From contig JAQBQF010000352.1 in NCBI GenBank assembly GCA_028287115.1, forward strand, positions 1-34,651: a DNA stretch of 34,651 nucleotides, written 5' to 3'. Each line of letters starts with the position of its first letter. The first letter of the stretch is position 1. Positions 19,885-28,355 of this stretch are shown here, piece after piece. Source of the DNA: Myxococcales bacterium. Its GTDB lineage: Bacteria; Myxococcota_A; Polyangia; Haliangiales; Haliangiaceae. Below the pieces are notes generated by a model. It saw only the letters and a program-made list of their open reading frames with translations. It did no database searches and had not been told where the DNA came from. The position numbers were made by a program, and so were the translations under genes.

Positions 19885-21746
19885 CGCACGGTCACGCGCG
19901 CGGGATCGACCGCGTACTTCGCGACCATGAACGACGTGATCGCCGTCGTCAGTCGTTTGCCGGCGACCTTCGGCGATTTGCGTAGCGTCACGCACAGCGA
20001 CTGACCCGCGGTGGCGGCCTTCGCATGGAGATCGATCACGAGCGGGAAGTGCTGATCGACGAAGCCCTCGGGCAGCGCGACACCGAGCAGGATCGCTTCC
20101 TTGCCGAGCAAGAACGAGTCCGGGTTCCCGGGGGCACTCGGCGCCTGGCGAGGCACGCCCCACGGATCGGCCTTCGGCAGCTTGTCGAGCGCGACCTGCA
20201 ACGTCGTCAAGAAACCGGCGCGCTCGGTCTCGGTCATCGGGCGCGGCCGCCCCGCTTCCTCGAGGCGCGTGAACAGATGGCCAACGGTCAGCAGCCGATT
20301 GCCGTGGAAATAGAACCGATCCGCGGTCGCGTCGCGCGCCTCCGCCCAGCTCTGGTCGAAGAAGAAGTTTCCGGCGCCGTAGTGCACGTACGCCCCGGCG
20401 TACACCTCGAAGGGATGGGCCCAGTGCGCTTGGCTCCCGAACACGACCGCGGCGCCGGCACTCGCGAGCTTGCGAAAATCGTCGACGAGGTCCTCGGGCG
20501 GATCGTGCTTGTAGACCTCCTCGTGCTGGATCGAGACGATCGGGACATAACCGCGCTTCTTGAGATCGCGGATCTGCCAGTCGACACGTTGCATGTCGCA
20601 GTAGCCGACATCGGGACCGTTGCGGATCGTCTGCGAGGTCGAGTGCGGCATGTTGCAGCCGATCAGCGCGATCTTGTTCCCGTGATGCTCGAGCAGCAAC
20701 GGCTTGGTCGCGTCGAGCTGGTCGCGCCCGCCGCCGAAGTGCTGCCAGCCGCGCGCGTCGTACATGTCGAGCGTGTGCGCGAAGGTCTCGCGCCCGAAAT
20801 CGGCGAGGTGACTGCCGTCGAGCTCGAGGATGTTCGTGTGAATCGCCTCGAGGAGCTCGATGTACGAGTCCTTCGAACAGAACGGCTCCGTGGGATCGCC
20901 CTTCGGGGCGCACGCCGGAACGAACGAGACTTCATTGGAGACGTGGACGAAATCGATGCCCGCGAACCAGCTCGCGACATCGCGGGCCGGATACGTCGTG
21001 CCCTTCTTGTCCATCAGCTTTGCCGTGAACCGCGCCATCGCCGTGACCCCAGTCATCGCCAGCGTCGTGATCTGCGCGGGATCGATGTTGCGCACAGCGA
21101 CGTCGGCGCCTTCTGCGCAGAGCGCCACGGTGAGCACACCATCGCGGGCGGCCGCCAGAGGATGCTCGTGATCGATCGCGACGACGCTCCATTGCGGCAC
21201 GAGCTCGTCGGCCGGAACGATCGCCCAAGCTTGCGAGCTCAGCACCGGATGTCCGTCGAGCGGCTGCGAGGCCCCGGCGCCGAGCTGCGTCGCCAGCATC
21301 GCGTGCGTCTCCGGTGTCATCGCGAGCCGGATGTTCGCTTCGCCGCGCCACATCGCGAGGAAGCCGTCGCGCGCTTCGTCTTGGATCGGCGAGTACAGCG
21401 GCGCGATCAGCGAGTACCGCCATTCGCCGACGCGGCCGGGAGCATCGCGCGCACACGGCGCGAGCTTGGTCGGCGCGCCTTCGACGAAGTGTAGATCGCG
21501 ACGCTTCGCGAGGATGCTTCGAAAGCTCGCGCATGCGGCCGCGGGCACGCTCGGATCGCAGCCGTAGTTGCGTGGCGCCGACGCAGTCGCGGCCGGTGGC
21601 GGCGACGCGACGGTTGCGACCATCGCACGCGCGATCGGCGGGCGCGCCGCGGTGTCGGGGCTCGCCTTCCCGCGACACGCGACCGCACCAAACGCCACCA
21701 GCGTCCACCACCGCAGACTCACACCCCAGTGTAACGCCCCGGCCAT
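19881..21746 (-). CDS. CapA-like lipoprotein (poly-gamma-glutamate synthesis CapA family)
   Basis: About 621 residues from ATG 21746. The N-terminus MAGALHWGVSLRWWTLVAFGAVAC ends in a probable lipobox with Cys24, then a Pro/Ala-rich linker. Residues about 60-230 resemble a ligand-binding domain (WRGEANIRLAMTPETHAM). From about 250 it matches the CapA metallophosphatase-like fold: DVASWFAGIDFVHVSNEVSF, NILELDGSHLADFGRE, HFGGGRDQLDATKP, IALIGCNMPHSTSQ, VPIVSIQHEEVYKHDPP, GAAVVFGSQAHWAHPFEVY and YVHYGAGNFFFDQSW. CapA proteins act in capsule-polymer assembly at the membrane, but the synthase partners CapB and CapC are absent here. It begins 36 bp after the sigma-factor stop, so co-transcription is likely. 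Confidence 0.85.
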   Translation of the reverse strand: MAGALHWGVSLRWWTLVAFGAVACRGKASPDTAARPPIARAMVATVASPPPAATASAPRNYGCDPSVPAAACASFRSILAKRRDLHFVEGAPTKLAPCARDAPGRVGEWRYSLIAPLYSPIQDEARDGFLAMWRGEANIRLAMTPETHAMLATQLGAGASQPLDGHPVLSSQAWAIVPADELVPQWSVVAIDHEHPLAAARDGVLTVALCAEGADVAVRNIDPAQITTLAMTGVTAMARFTAKLMDKKGTTYPARDVASWFAGIDFVHVSNEVSFVPACAPKGDPTEPFCSKDSYIELLEAIHTNILELDGSHLADFGRETFAHTLDMYDARGWQHFGGGRDQLDATKPLLLEHHGNKIALIGCNMPHSTSQTIRNGPDVGYCDMQRVDWQIRDLKKRGYVPIVSIQHEEVYKHDPPEDLVDDFRKLASAGAAVVFGSQAHWAHPFEVYAGAYVHYGAGNFFFDQSWAEARDATADRFYFHGNRLLTVGHLFTRLEEAGRPRPMTETERAGFLTTLQVALDKLPKADPWGVPRQAPSAPGNPDSFLLGKEAILLGVALPEGFVDQHFPLVIDLHAKAATAGQSLCVTLRKSPKVAGKRLTTAITSFMVAKYAVDPARVTVR

Positions 21747-21781
21747 CCGGATCGCGATGTGCGTCCGGCTACCACCGTAAA

Positions 21782-22477
21782 TTAGCTCGGCGCGTCGACG
21801 ATCGCGCGCAGTCGCTCGACGGCCTGTGCGTGCAGCCGGCTCGCCCACGACTTCGAAATACCGAGCTCCTCGCCGGCCTCGAGCAGGTTCTTACCTTCGA
21901 AGTAATGCTTCGTGACGAGCGCACGCTCGCGCTCTGGCAATTCGGCGAGCGCAACACGCAGCTTCGCGGCGAGGCGCGAGGCGTGGAGTTGCGCGTCGAG
22001 CGGCGCGCTGTCGGTCGGTGCATCGAACCCGGCGTCTTGCATCGCTTCGAGCGAGGTCACGTACATCGTCCGGATCGCGGACATCGCGTCTTTGACATTG
22101 CCGAGCGCGGCCGCACCCGTCGGTGGCGAGCTCCCTCGTTGCGTCGCGCCGGCGTCGCGCTCGCCACGATGCTCGAGGTAGTCGCTCGCGGCACGGAGGG
22201 CCACGAGATTTGCCCAGACGCGACGCGGTAGCTGCGTCGATCTCCTCAATCCGTCGACGATCGCGCCTTGGACGCGATACCAAGCAAACGTCGCGAATGA
22301 AGCACCTCGGTCGGGTTCGTAGCGCTGCGCCGCTTCCGCGAGCCCGACGTTCGCGAGGGCGACGAGCTCGTCGAACTCGACATGCTCGCGGACCCGCGGA
22401 AACACCATCGCCGCCGCTTTGCGCGCGACATCGAGGTTGCGCTCCACCAATCGCGCACGCTCGGCCGGGTCCACCAC
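21782..22477 (-). CDS. Sigma-70 family RNA polymerase sigma factor, FliA/sigma-28-like
   Basis: 231 residues from GTG 22477; a second GTG at 22474 is possible. Region 2 reads FDELVALANVGLAEAAQRYE then GASFATFAWYRVQGAIVDGL followed by RR (residues about 35-79), the pattern of FliA/WhiG/SigD-type factors. Region 3 is spread over a less conserved stretch, and region 4 is LPERERALVTKHYFEGKNLL with the HTH GEELGISKSWASRLHAQAVE. Length fits FliA. No flagellar genes are in the window, and the downstream gene encodes a CapA-like lipoprotein, so it may steer envelope genes. No anti-sigma gene is adjacent. Only 35 bp separate it from the divergent thrB, so promoters must overlap. Confidence 0.88.
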   Translation of the reverse strand: MVDPAERARLVERNLDVARKAAAMVFPRVREHVEFDELVALANVGLAEAAQRYEPDRGASFATFAWYRVQGAIVDGLRRSTQLPRRVWANLVALRAASDYLEHRGERDAGATQRGSSPPTGAAALGNVKDAMSAIRTMYVTSLEAMQDAGFDAPTDSAPLDAQLHASRLAAKLRVALAELPERERALVTKHYFEGKNLLEAGEELGISKSWASRLHAQAVERLRAIVDAPS

Positions 22478-22512
22478 TGCGAAAGTAACATCATCTCTGT
22501 TAGGTTTCGGTC

Positions 22513-23490
22513 GTGGGCGTGTTCACCGTTCTTGCCGAAGCCGATCTGATCGGCATCGCGGCGGCGTTCGGGCTTGGCGACGTTCGCGGATTTCGGGCGA
22601 TCGCCGCGGGCACGATCAACTCGAACTACGAGCTCGTGACGTCACGGGCCACGTTCTTCGTGCGGGTCAACGAGGGCAAGTCGGAAGCCGACGTCGGGTG
22701 GGAGGCGCGCCTCGTCACCGCATTGGCACAGGGCGGCGTGATCACGCCACCGCCGCTCCCCGCGCTCGATCAAAAACCGTACGCGCCACTCGCCCAAGGC
22801 ACGAGCCGGAAGTGGGTCAGCGTATTTCCGTGGCGCGACGGATCGCACCTCGCGCCCGAAGCCATCACGCCCGAGCTCGCGACCAAGTTCGGCGCGGCGC
22901 TCGCGCAGCTGCACCATGTCGGGCTCTCGCTGCCGGCGGGATGGCGGCGCGGCAGCATCTACGATCACGATCATCTCGTGGCGAGGTATGCGCGCTTCGA
23001 GCGCAACGACGATCGCGGGCTCACCGATGCGATCCGGATCCTCGGCGAGGAGCTCGGCAAGATCGCCGATGCGACGCACCTGCGACGCCGCGCCACACAC
23101 GGCATCATCCACGGCGATCTCTTCCGCGACAATGTCCTATGGGACGCGGGCGAGATCAGCGCGATCCTCGACTTCGAGCAAGCCTCGGGTGGCAGCCTGG
23201 TTTACGACCTCGGGGTCTGCATCAACGACTGGTGTTGGGACGGTGCGCCGCGCGTCGATCTCGCACACGCGCTGGTCGCTGGCTATCAGACCGTGCGCGC
23301 GCTGACCGACGCCGATCGCGGTGCGCTCCCGATCGAAATTCGCGCGGCGGCGGCGCGGTTTACGATCACGCGCATCACCGATGTCTATTTGGCAAGAGTA
23401 CCGAACCCCGACAAGGACTTCCGTGCCTTTCTGGCGCGCTGCGAAGCTTGGAGAGGCCCGTCGCTTGGCCAACTTACGTCGGCGGTGTAG
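22513..23490 (+). CDS. thrB: Homoserine kinase type II (ThrB, APH fold)
   Basis: 325 residues from GTG 22513, giving the family-typical start MGVFTVL. It phosphorylates homoserine for threonine synthesis in the cytoplasm, using the aminoglycoside-phosphotransferase fold rather than the GHMP fold. Motifs: nucleotide loop AAGTINSNYEL (31-41), IIHGDLFRDNVLW with His200, Asp202 and Asn207 as catalytic loop, and ILDFEQASGG with metal-binding Asp220, then YDLGVCINDWCWD. Length and motif spacing match type II ThrB. The gene stands apart from other threonine genes. A related phosphotransferase with another substrate cannot be excluded, but the N-terminus and DWCWD block favour ThrB. Confidence 0.9.
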   Translation: MGVFTVLAEADLIGIAAAFGLGDVRGFRAIAAGTINSNYELVTSRATFFVRVNEGKSEADVGWEARLVTALAQGGVITPPPLPALDQKPYAPLAQGTSRKWVSVFPWRDGSHLAPEAITPELATKFGAALAQLHHVGLSLPAGWRRGSIYDHDHLVARYARFERNDDRGLTDAIRILGEELGKIADATHLRRRATHGIIHGDLFRDNVLWDAGEISAILDFEQASGGSLVYDLGVCINDWCWDGAPRVDLAHALVAGYQTVRALTDADRGALPIEIRAAAARFTITRITDVYLARVPNPDKDFRAFLARCEAWRGPSLGQLTSAV

Positions 23491-23538
23491 TTTCGCGCGC
23501 GGTGGCGCGGGTTCTGCAATGATCCGCAATGCGATTCC

Positions 23539-24030
23539 ATGACTAGGTTGTCCGTTCTCCTCCTCGCGCTCTCGATCGCGGCTTGTGCCAGCCACGCGAC
23601 GTTCGTGACCGGTACGTCGATCCCCTTCTCGGACTCCAACAAGAGCGTGCTCGACGCCGTCGAGGAATATCGCCTCGCCGTCGAGCGCGGTGATGCCGAC
23701 GCGCTGATGCTGATGGCCGCCAAGCAATATTGGGAAGACTCCGGAACGCCGTCGGGCAGCGACGACTACGGCTACGAGGGCCTTCGCAATGTCTTGCTGA
23801 CACGCCTCCAGCGCGCCAGCGACATCCGCTATTCGGTGCGTTACATGAACGTCCACCAGCAGTGCACCGAGCTGAAGCCCGGCTGCCACGCGCAGGTCGA
23901 CGTGATGATCGATGCGAGCTTTACGATCGCGGATGCATTCGGAAAATCGAAGCGCCCCGACAAGCGCGATCAGAACCAGCTCGTCCTCGAATGGGACGGC
24001 AAGCGCTGGCTGTTCCTGTCCGGCATGTAA
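23539..24030 (+). CDS. Putative lipoprotein, 163 aa
   Basis: The N-terminus MTRLSVLLLALSIAAC is a clear lipoprotein signal with lipobox IAAC. The mature protein is hydrophilic, with VLDAVEEYRLAVERGDADAL near the start, which resembles the first helix of NTF2/SnoaL-like or TPR-associated folds, and ends LVLEWDGKRWLFLSGM, a Trp-rich strand common in NTF2-like proteins. Two further Cys (QQCTELKPGC) may form a disulphide. No specific family recognised. It follows thrB by 48 bp and ends 6 bp from the stop of the convergent membrane peptidase-like gene. Confidence 0.75.
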   Translation: MTRLSVLLLALSIAACASHATFVTGTSIPFSDSNKSVLDAVEEYRLAVERGDADALMLMAAKQYWEDSGTPSGSDDYGYEGLRNVLLTRLQRASDIRYSVRYMNVHQQCTELKPGCHAQVDVMIDASFTIADAFGKSKRPDKRDQNQLVLEWDGKRWLFLSGM

Positions 24031-24036
24031 GCCGTT

Positions 24037-26427
24037 CTATAAGTGGCCGGTGGCGTCGAACGTCAGCCGCTGAGCCCAGTCGTCGGCGAGTAGTCGATCG
24101 GTCTCCGCCATGCCCGGACCGCGCAGCGTGTCGATCGCGCGATGCATGCGGCCTCCGTCCTTGGCTCGGTAGGCGGCGAACACGAGCTTGCGCGCCGCGT
24201 TCTTCGTGAACAGCGAGCCCGGTAGGCCGAAGCCGAGCGCGGTGTCGAGCTCTTCGGCGGCTTCCTTCCAGTTGTCGGTCGAGATGTGCTGGAGGCCGAG
24301 GAGGTAATGGCCGAAGCCGTCGCCCGGTGCCGCCAGGATCGCGAGCATCGCCCACTGCTTCTGATCGATCAGGCCGTTACTACCGAAGAAGTAGCCGCGC
24401 AGCGCCGCGCCGTCCGGACCTTCGTCGTGCAAGGCGAGGGACTCGGCGTCGTACTGGCGATGCTGCGAAGGATCGATCGGCATCGTGCGCGCCTTTTCCA
24501 CGAGCTCGATCGCGAGCTTCAGATCGCCACGCGTGGCGGCGATTCGCCCGAGCCGATCGAGCGCATCGGCGCGTAGCGACGAGGTCGTCTGCGAGTCATC
24601 AGAGACCGTCTTCAAGATCGCCATCGCTTCGGTTTTCTCGGCGGTGGTTCCGGACGCGAGATAATCGACGAGCCTTAGCCGGTGACTCGGCTCCTCGGGC
24701 GCGTCGCCGCACACCTCGCGCATCAGCGCGACGGCGTGCGCGTGATCACCTTGCGAATTCGCGAACGCCGCCTGCTCGCGACGAGCCGCGATCGCGTGAG
24801 GGCAGGGCCGCGCGAACACGCTGCCGCCGCGGAACCGCTCGCGCGTGCCTTCGATGATGTCGGCGGGAAGCTCGATCTTGCCGATCATCGTTCGCCATTC
24901 GTTCTCGAGCTCGGTGACCGACTTGCCGTAGGCTTCGTCGAACTCGCCACCGCTGTGGTAGAGCGCCCGCAGCTTCGCCGCACCGTAGGTATCGAGCAGG
25001 TAGCGCAAGAACGAGCCCGCGGTGACGTAGCTGCGCGCCGACGACACGGCGAGAAATCGAAGCGACAACAGCTCGCTGATCGTCGGCGTCAGCCCCATCA
25101 CCTGCATCGCACGCACCGACTCGTGCGGCGTCAACCGTTCGTAACCCGCCGGCCAGTCGACGGCGACGGCGAGCCCTTCGATCAGGCCCGGACTGACGAG
25201 CATGGGGACGCCGAGGATCCGGCGCGACGCGACACCGAAGATCGGATCGCCGAACTCGCTCGCGACCGCGTGCGCGATCTCGTGACGCAACGACGGATGC
25301 GGATACGCGCGATGATCGAGGTAGATCTCGCGGCGCCAAGGCTTGGCCATCTCGACGTCGCGCGCGCCCATCCAGCGCCCCTTCTGCAGGTGATCGCCGA
25401 AGTAGAACGAGGTCAGCTTGCCCGGTGGCGCCGCGCCGAGCTGCGCGACCGCCTGCGCGTACCGGAACTCGTGATCGGCGGCGATCAGCGCGATGTCTTT
25501 TTCGATCTCCGGCGTCCGCGCGTAGTGGATCACGAAGTGAGCAGTCTCGATGCGACCGTCGAGGACTTCTTCGATATCGCTCGCGTCGACCGCGTATCCG
25601 AGGGTGCCGCCGTGAACATGCATGAACGTCGCGGCGGAGAAGCAGACGATCGCGAGCGCGAGGGCCAGGCCCCGCGGCGCTGCAGGGCGGGGCGCGTGCA
25701 ACACAGCGCGAAACTTCGGAACGTCGAGTCGGCTCGCGACCACCGAAACGATCGTCACGAGCCACAACAGCTGCTCGAGGCGCGACCACACGATCGGCAT
25801 CCCGAGCGTGACGTTCTCGTCGTACAGGTTGCCGGGGAAGTACCCGATGATCGGGTTGTAGATGAAGACCGGCGGCGCCGCGTAGAATCGCCACAGCCCG
25901 GCGAGCGCGAGCACCAGCAGCGGCAACAGCGCGAGCACGGTGCTTCGGTGAGGACGCAATAACGATCGCTCGCGCACGCCGGCCGCGACCCCGATCGCAT
26001 GCCCGAGCGCGCCGGCCAACGCCGCGGTCGCGAGCGGCATCGCCAGGTACGAAACGAGGCCAAATGCCCAGTCGCAGGTCGGAATCCAGATCCCTCGCAC
26101 GGCGCAGATCACCGCCGGCACGATCGAGATCGCGACGGCGAGCCCGCTTGCGGTCAGCGTGGTCGCCGCGAGCGCGCGGGCGGGATACCCGTTTCGTACG
26201 ACCCCGGGGGGCGTCCACATGACATGACGCGCCAGCGCCGCGCCCAGATCGAGCCCACAGATCGCCGAGAACACGGCCGCCGCGAGCGCGAGCTCGTAGC
26301 CGAGCGTCCCGAACAGCGGAAACAGGCCGAGCACCAGGCCGAACACGACCGCGAGCCCCAGCCAGATCCAGAGCCTTGCGGTCCGCATCATTCGCCGGAT
26401 CGCAGCGCGCCCGAACCCTTCGCTCAT
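24037..26427 (-). CDS. Seven-TM membrane protein with gluzincin (peptidase MA-like) domain and helical repeats
   Basis: About 796 residues from ATG 26427; a GTG directly before it at 26430 is also possible and is used for numbering. Residues 18-270 contain about seven membrane helices. Residues 290-470 form a peptidase-MA-like domain: LRHEIAHAVASEF with His383, Glu384 and His387, then GLIEGLAVAVDW with Glu418 as likely third zinc ligand, and SFLRYLLDTYGAAKLRALYH closing the fold. The C-terminal 300 residues are TPR-like helices (ALIREVCGDAPEEPSH-type spacing; ADALDRLGRIAATRGDLKLA). Membrane-anchored, probably with the protease domain outside the cytoplasm. Substrate unknown. Only 24 bp separate it from the divergent PilZ gene. 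Confidence 0.82.
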   Translation of the reverse strand: MSEGFGRAAIRRMMRTARLWIWLGLAVVFGLVLGLFPLFGTLGYELALAAAVFSAICGLDLGAALARHVMWTPPGVVRNGYPARALAATTLTASGLAVAISIVPAVICAVRGIWIPTCDWAFGLVSYLAMPLATAALAGALGHAIGVAAGVRERSLLRPHRSTVLALLPLLVLALAGLWRFYAAPPVFIYNPIIGYFPGNLYDENVTLGMPIVWSRLEQLLWLVTIVSVVASRLDVPKFRAVLHAPRPAAPRGLALALAIVCFSAATFMHVHGGTLGYAVDASDIEEVLDGRIETAHFVIHYARTPEIEKDIALIAADHEFRYAQAVAQLGAAPPGKLTSFYFGDHLQKGRWMGARDVEMAKPWRREIYLDHRAYPHPSLRHEIAHAVASEFGDPIFGVASRRILGVPMLVSPGLIEGLAVAVDWPAGYERLTPHESVRAMQVMGLTPTISELLSLRFLAVSSARSYVTAGSFLRYLLDTYGAAKLRALYHSGGEFDEAYGKSVTELENEWRTMIGKIELPADIIEGTRERFRGGSVFARPCPHAIAARREQAAFANSQGDHAHAVALMREVCGDAPEEPSHRLRLVDYLASGTTAEKTEAMAILKTVSDDSQTTSSLRADALDRLGRIAATRGDLKLAIELVEKARTMPIDPSQHRQYDAESLALHDEGPDGAALRGYFFGSNGLIDQKQWAMLAILAAPGDGFGHYLLGLQHISTDNWKEAAEELDTALGFGLPGSLFTKNAARKLVFAAYRAKDGGRMHRAIDTLRGPGMAETDRLLADDWAQRLTFDATGHL

Positions 26428-26451
26428 CACCCAATCCTGGTAGAGTGAGCC

Positions 26452-26865
26452 GTGGCCGATGACGAGCTCGAAGAACGGCGCGCCGAATCTCGGCGTCCGA
26501 TCGAGCTCAAGGTTGAATACAAGCGGCTCAACACGTTCTTCGCCGACTACACCAAGAACATCTCGCGCGGTGGCACGTTCATCAAGACACGAAGACCGTT
26601 ACCAATAGGCACGGAATTCCTGTTCAAGCTGTTTGTCCCGGGTCGCGCCGATCCGCTGACGATTCATGGTGAGGTCCAGCGCATCGTCTCAGGAATCGAT
26701 GTCGATAACGACGGCGATCCCGACGAGGGCATGGCAATCCGGTTCGTTTATCGCGAGGGCGATCCGCAGGCGGAGATCGCGCGGATCGTAGAAGGTCTGA
26801 TGACCGATAGTCTGGGGCCGCGCCTGTTCGGTCGGCTCATGGAACTTCAGAAACGCAAGGGGTGA
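26452..26865 (+). CDS. PilZ domain protein (TIGR02266-like)
   Basis: 137 residues from GTG 26452. RRAESRRPIELKVEY provides the RxxxR part and NISRGGTFIKT the (D/N)xSxxG part of the PilZ c-di-GMP motif. RPLPIGTEFLFKLFVPGR and GEVQRIV complete the barrel. The pattern GGTFIKT...PLPIGT is that of the Myxococcus paralogous family TIGR02266, whose members bind c-di-GMP in some cases only. An Asp-rich loop DVDNDGDPDEG sits inside the barrel and could bind a cation. Cytoplasmic. The next gene, pssA, begins one base after its stop, suggesting c-di-GMP might touch phospholipid supply; that is inference. Confidence 0.9.
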   Translation: MADDELEERRAESRRPIELKVEYKRLNTFFADYTKNISRGGTFIKTRRPLPIGTEFLFKLFVPGRADPLTIHGEVQRIVSGIDVDNDGDPDEGMAIRFVYREGDPQAEIARIVEGLMTDSLGPRLFGRLMELQKRKG

Positions 26866-26866
26866 C

Positions 26867-27763
26867 ATGTCCGTCAGTCGCGTCCTGCGTTACCTCGCTC
26901 CGAATCTGATCACGCTGTCGTCGATGATCTTCGGCCTCGTGTCGCTGTGGTCGGCGCACGTCGGAAATCCAGCCCTCGCGGCCTGGCTGATCATCTACGC
27001 CGTGCTCACCGACCGGATCGACGGCCTCGTTGCGCGCGCGCTCAAAGCGACGAGCGAGCTCGGCATGCAGCTCGACTCGTTCGCGGACTTCCTGAACTTC
27101 GGCGTCGCGCCGGCGTTTCTCGTGCTGACCTATCTGTCGGGTCGACCGGACCTTCCGTACCACGATGGCACCGCGCACACGCTGCTGTTCGTCGTGTGCG
27201 GCGGCTACATGTTGTGCGCGGTGTTCCGGCTCGCGCGCTACAACGTGCTGTCGGACGATCAGATCCCCACGAAGATGTTCTTCGGCTTCCCGACGACGCT
27301 CACCGGCGGTCTCGTCGCGATCTGGATGCTGCTGCTGCTCAAGTATGATCCGACCAGCGAGCCGTTCGGCGGCGCGAAGCTGTTCGGCGATCAGCTTCAC
27401 ACGCCGCTGTGGGTGTGGAAGTACTTCCCGATCCCGCTCGCGATCGGCGGCTACCTGATGGCATCGCGCCTTCCGATCCCGAAGGTCGGGATGACGAAGA
27501 ACAAGCTCGTCAGTGCCGGCCTCCTCACCCTCGTGGCGATCGGATACGTCTGCGGCTTCGCGATGCACTATCCGGAGATCTGCTTCTGGATGCCGACCGT
27601 GTGGTCGATCATGTTCCTGATCTGGGGCCAGGCCTCGGCGAAAGCGCGCGCGATGTATCCGCCGCCGCTGTTCCCGAAGAAGCACGACGAGCGCAAGCTC
27701 GAGCGGCCACAGGAAGACCTCGAAGACATCGTCCTCGACGAAGCCCAGCCTCCGAAGACCTGA
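26867..27763 (+). CDS. pssA: CDP-diacylglycerol--serine O-phosphatidyltransferase
   Basis: 298 residues from ATG 26867, preceded by AAGGGGTGA. It makes phosphatidylserine from CDP-diacylglycerol and serine in the inner membrane, the precursor of phosphatidylethanolamine. The CDP-alcohol phosphatidyltransferase motif DGxxARx8GxxxDxxxD is complete: Asp52, Gly53, Ala56, Arg57, Gly66, Asp70 and Asp74. About eight hydrophobic segments follow, with the N-terminal LAPNLITLSSMIFGLVSL typical of PssA. The charged C-terminal tail (about 260-298) is longer than in the minimal enzyme. Related phosphatidyltransferases share the motif, but the N-terminal pattern favours PssA. The decarboxylase gene psd is not in the window. 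Confidence 0.92.
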   Translation: MSVSRVLRYLAPNLITLSSMIFGLVSLWSAHVGNPALAAWLIIYAVLTDRIDGLVARALKATSELGMQLDSFADFLNFGVAPAFLVLTYLSGRPDLPYHDGTAHTLLFVVCGGYMLCAVFRLARYNVLSDDQIPTKMFFGFPTTLTGGLVAIWMLLLLKYDPTSEPFGGAKLFGDQLHTPLWVWKYFPIPLAIGGYLMASRLPIPKVGMTKNKLVSAGLLTLVAIGYVCGFAMHYPEICFWMPTVWSIMFLIWGQASAKARAMYPPPLFPKKHDERKLERPQEDLEDIVLDEAQPPKT

Positions 27764-27784
27764 CGCAGCAAGCGTTCACGACGA

Positions 27785-27802
27785 GCCTCAGAGTTTTGAG
27801 GC
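27785..27802 (+). terminator. Weak hairpin after pssA
   Basis: GCCTCA and TGAGGC form a 6-bp stem around a six-base loop, 22 bp after the pssA stop. The run that follows is CCTCCTTGG rather than a clean T-tract, so this may or may not end transcription. Confidence 0.3.
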
Positions 27803-27902
27803 CCTCCTTGGTCGGTTTGCGATGCTATCTGCCGTTCAGTGCGCTAACCCGCGAGTCTGCTTGGTGTGCTCGATGGCAGCCATCTTGCTGTAACGACCGC
27901 GC

Positions 27903-28352
27903 ATGAGGCTGTTCTCGATCGTCGGATTCATCGCGGCGGCAGGGTGTGCCACACAGACGAGCGATCCGTTCACATCGGATACCCAGACCGTCGTGATGGC
28001 GCGGCGAGGTGGCTTCGCGCCGACGCCCGCCGCGGGATCGACGTGCGCGCCGATGGACGAGACCTACACGCTCGTCGTCGCGACCGGACAGTTGTCGTGG
28101 CAGGTCTGCACGAGCGCGACGCTCGGCGGCGTCTACAAGTTCCAACCCGGATCGGCGACGCCGAGCGCGAGTGCACTGTCATCGCTTGAAGAGTCGCTGC
28201 ACGGTCTAGGCGCGCCCGCCGGCCCTTGTGCAGCCGACATCGCCGACAAGATCGTGTTCCACACGACCACCGGAGACACGACGATCACGAGCGCGCAGTG
28301 CATCCCCGGCGAGATGGCCGTGTTCACGGTGATCCATACCATCGCGCCATGA
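27903..28352 (+). CDS. Putative lipoprotein, 149 aa
   Basis: MRLFSIVGFIAAAGC gives a lipoprotein signal with lipobox AAGC at Cys15. The mature part has four further Cys in pairs (STCAPMD, WQVCTS, GPCAAD, AQCIPG), suggesting two disulphides in a periplasmic or surface-exposed protein. Strand-like segments such as ETYTLVVATGQLSWQVC suggest a beta-rich fold. No family recognised. It ends 3 bp from the stop of the convergent TetR-type gene. Confidence 0.7.
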   Translation: MRLFSIVGFIAAAGCATQTSDPFTSDTQTVVMARRGGFAPTPAAGSTCAPMDETYTLVVATGQLSWQVCTSATLGGVYKFQPGSATPSASALSSLEESLHGLGAPAGPCAADIADKIVFHTTTGDTTITSAQCIPGEMAVFTVIHTIAP

Positions 28353-28355
28353 GGC

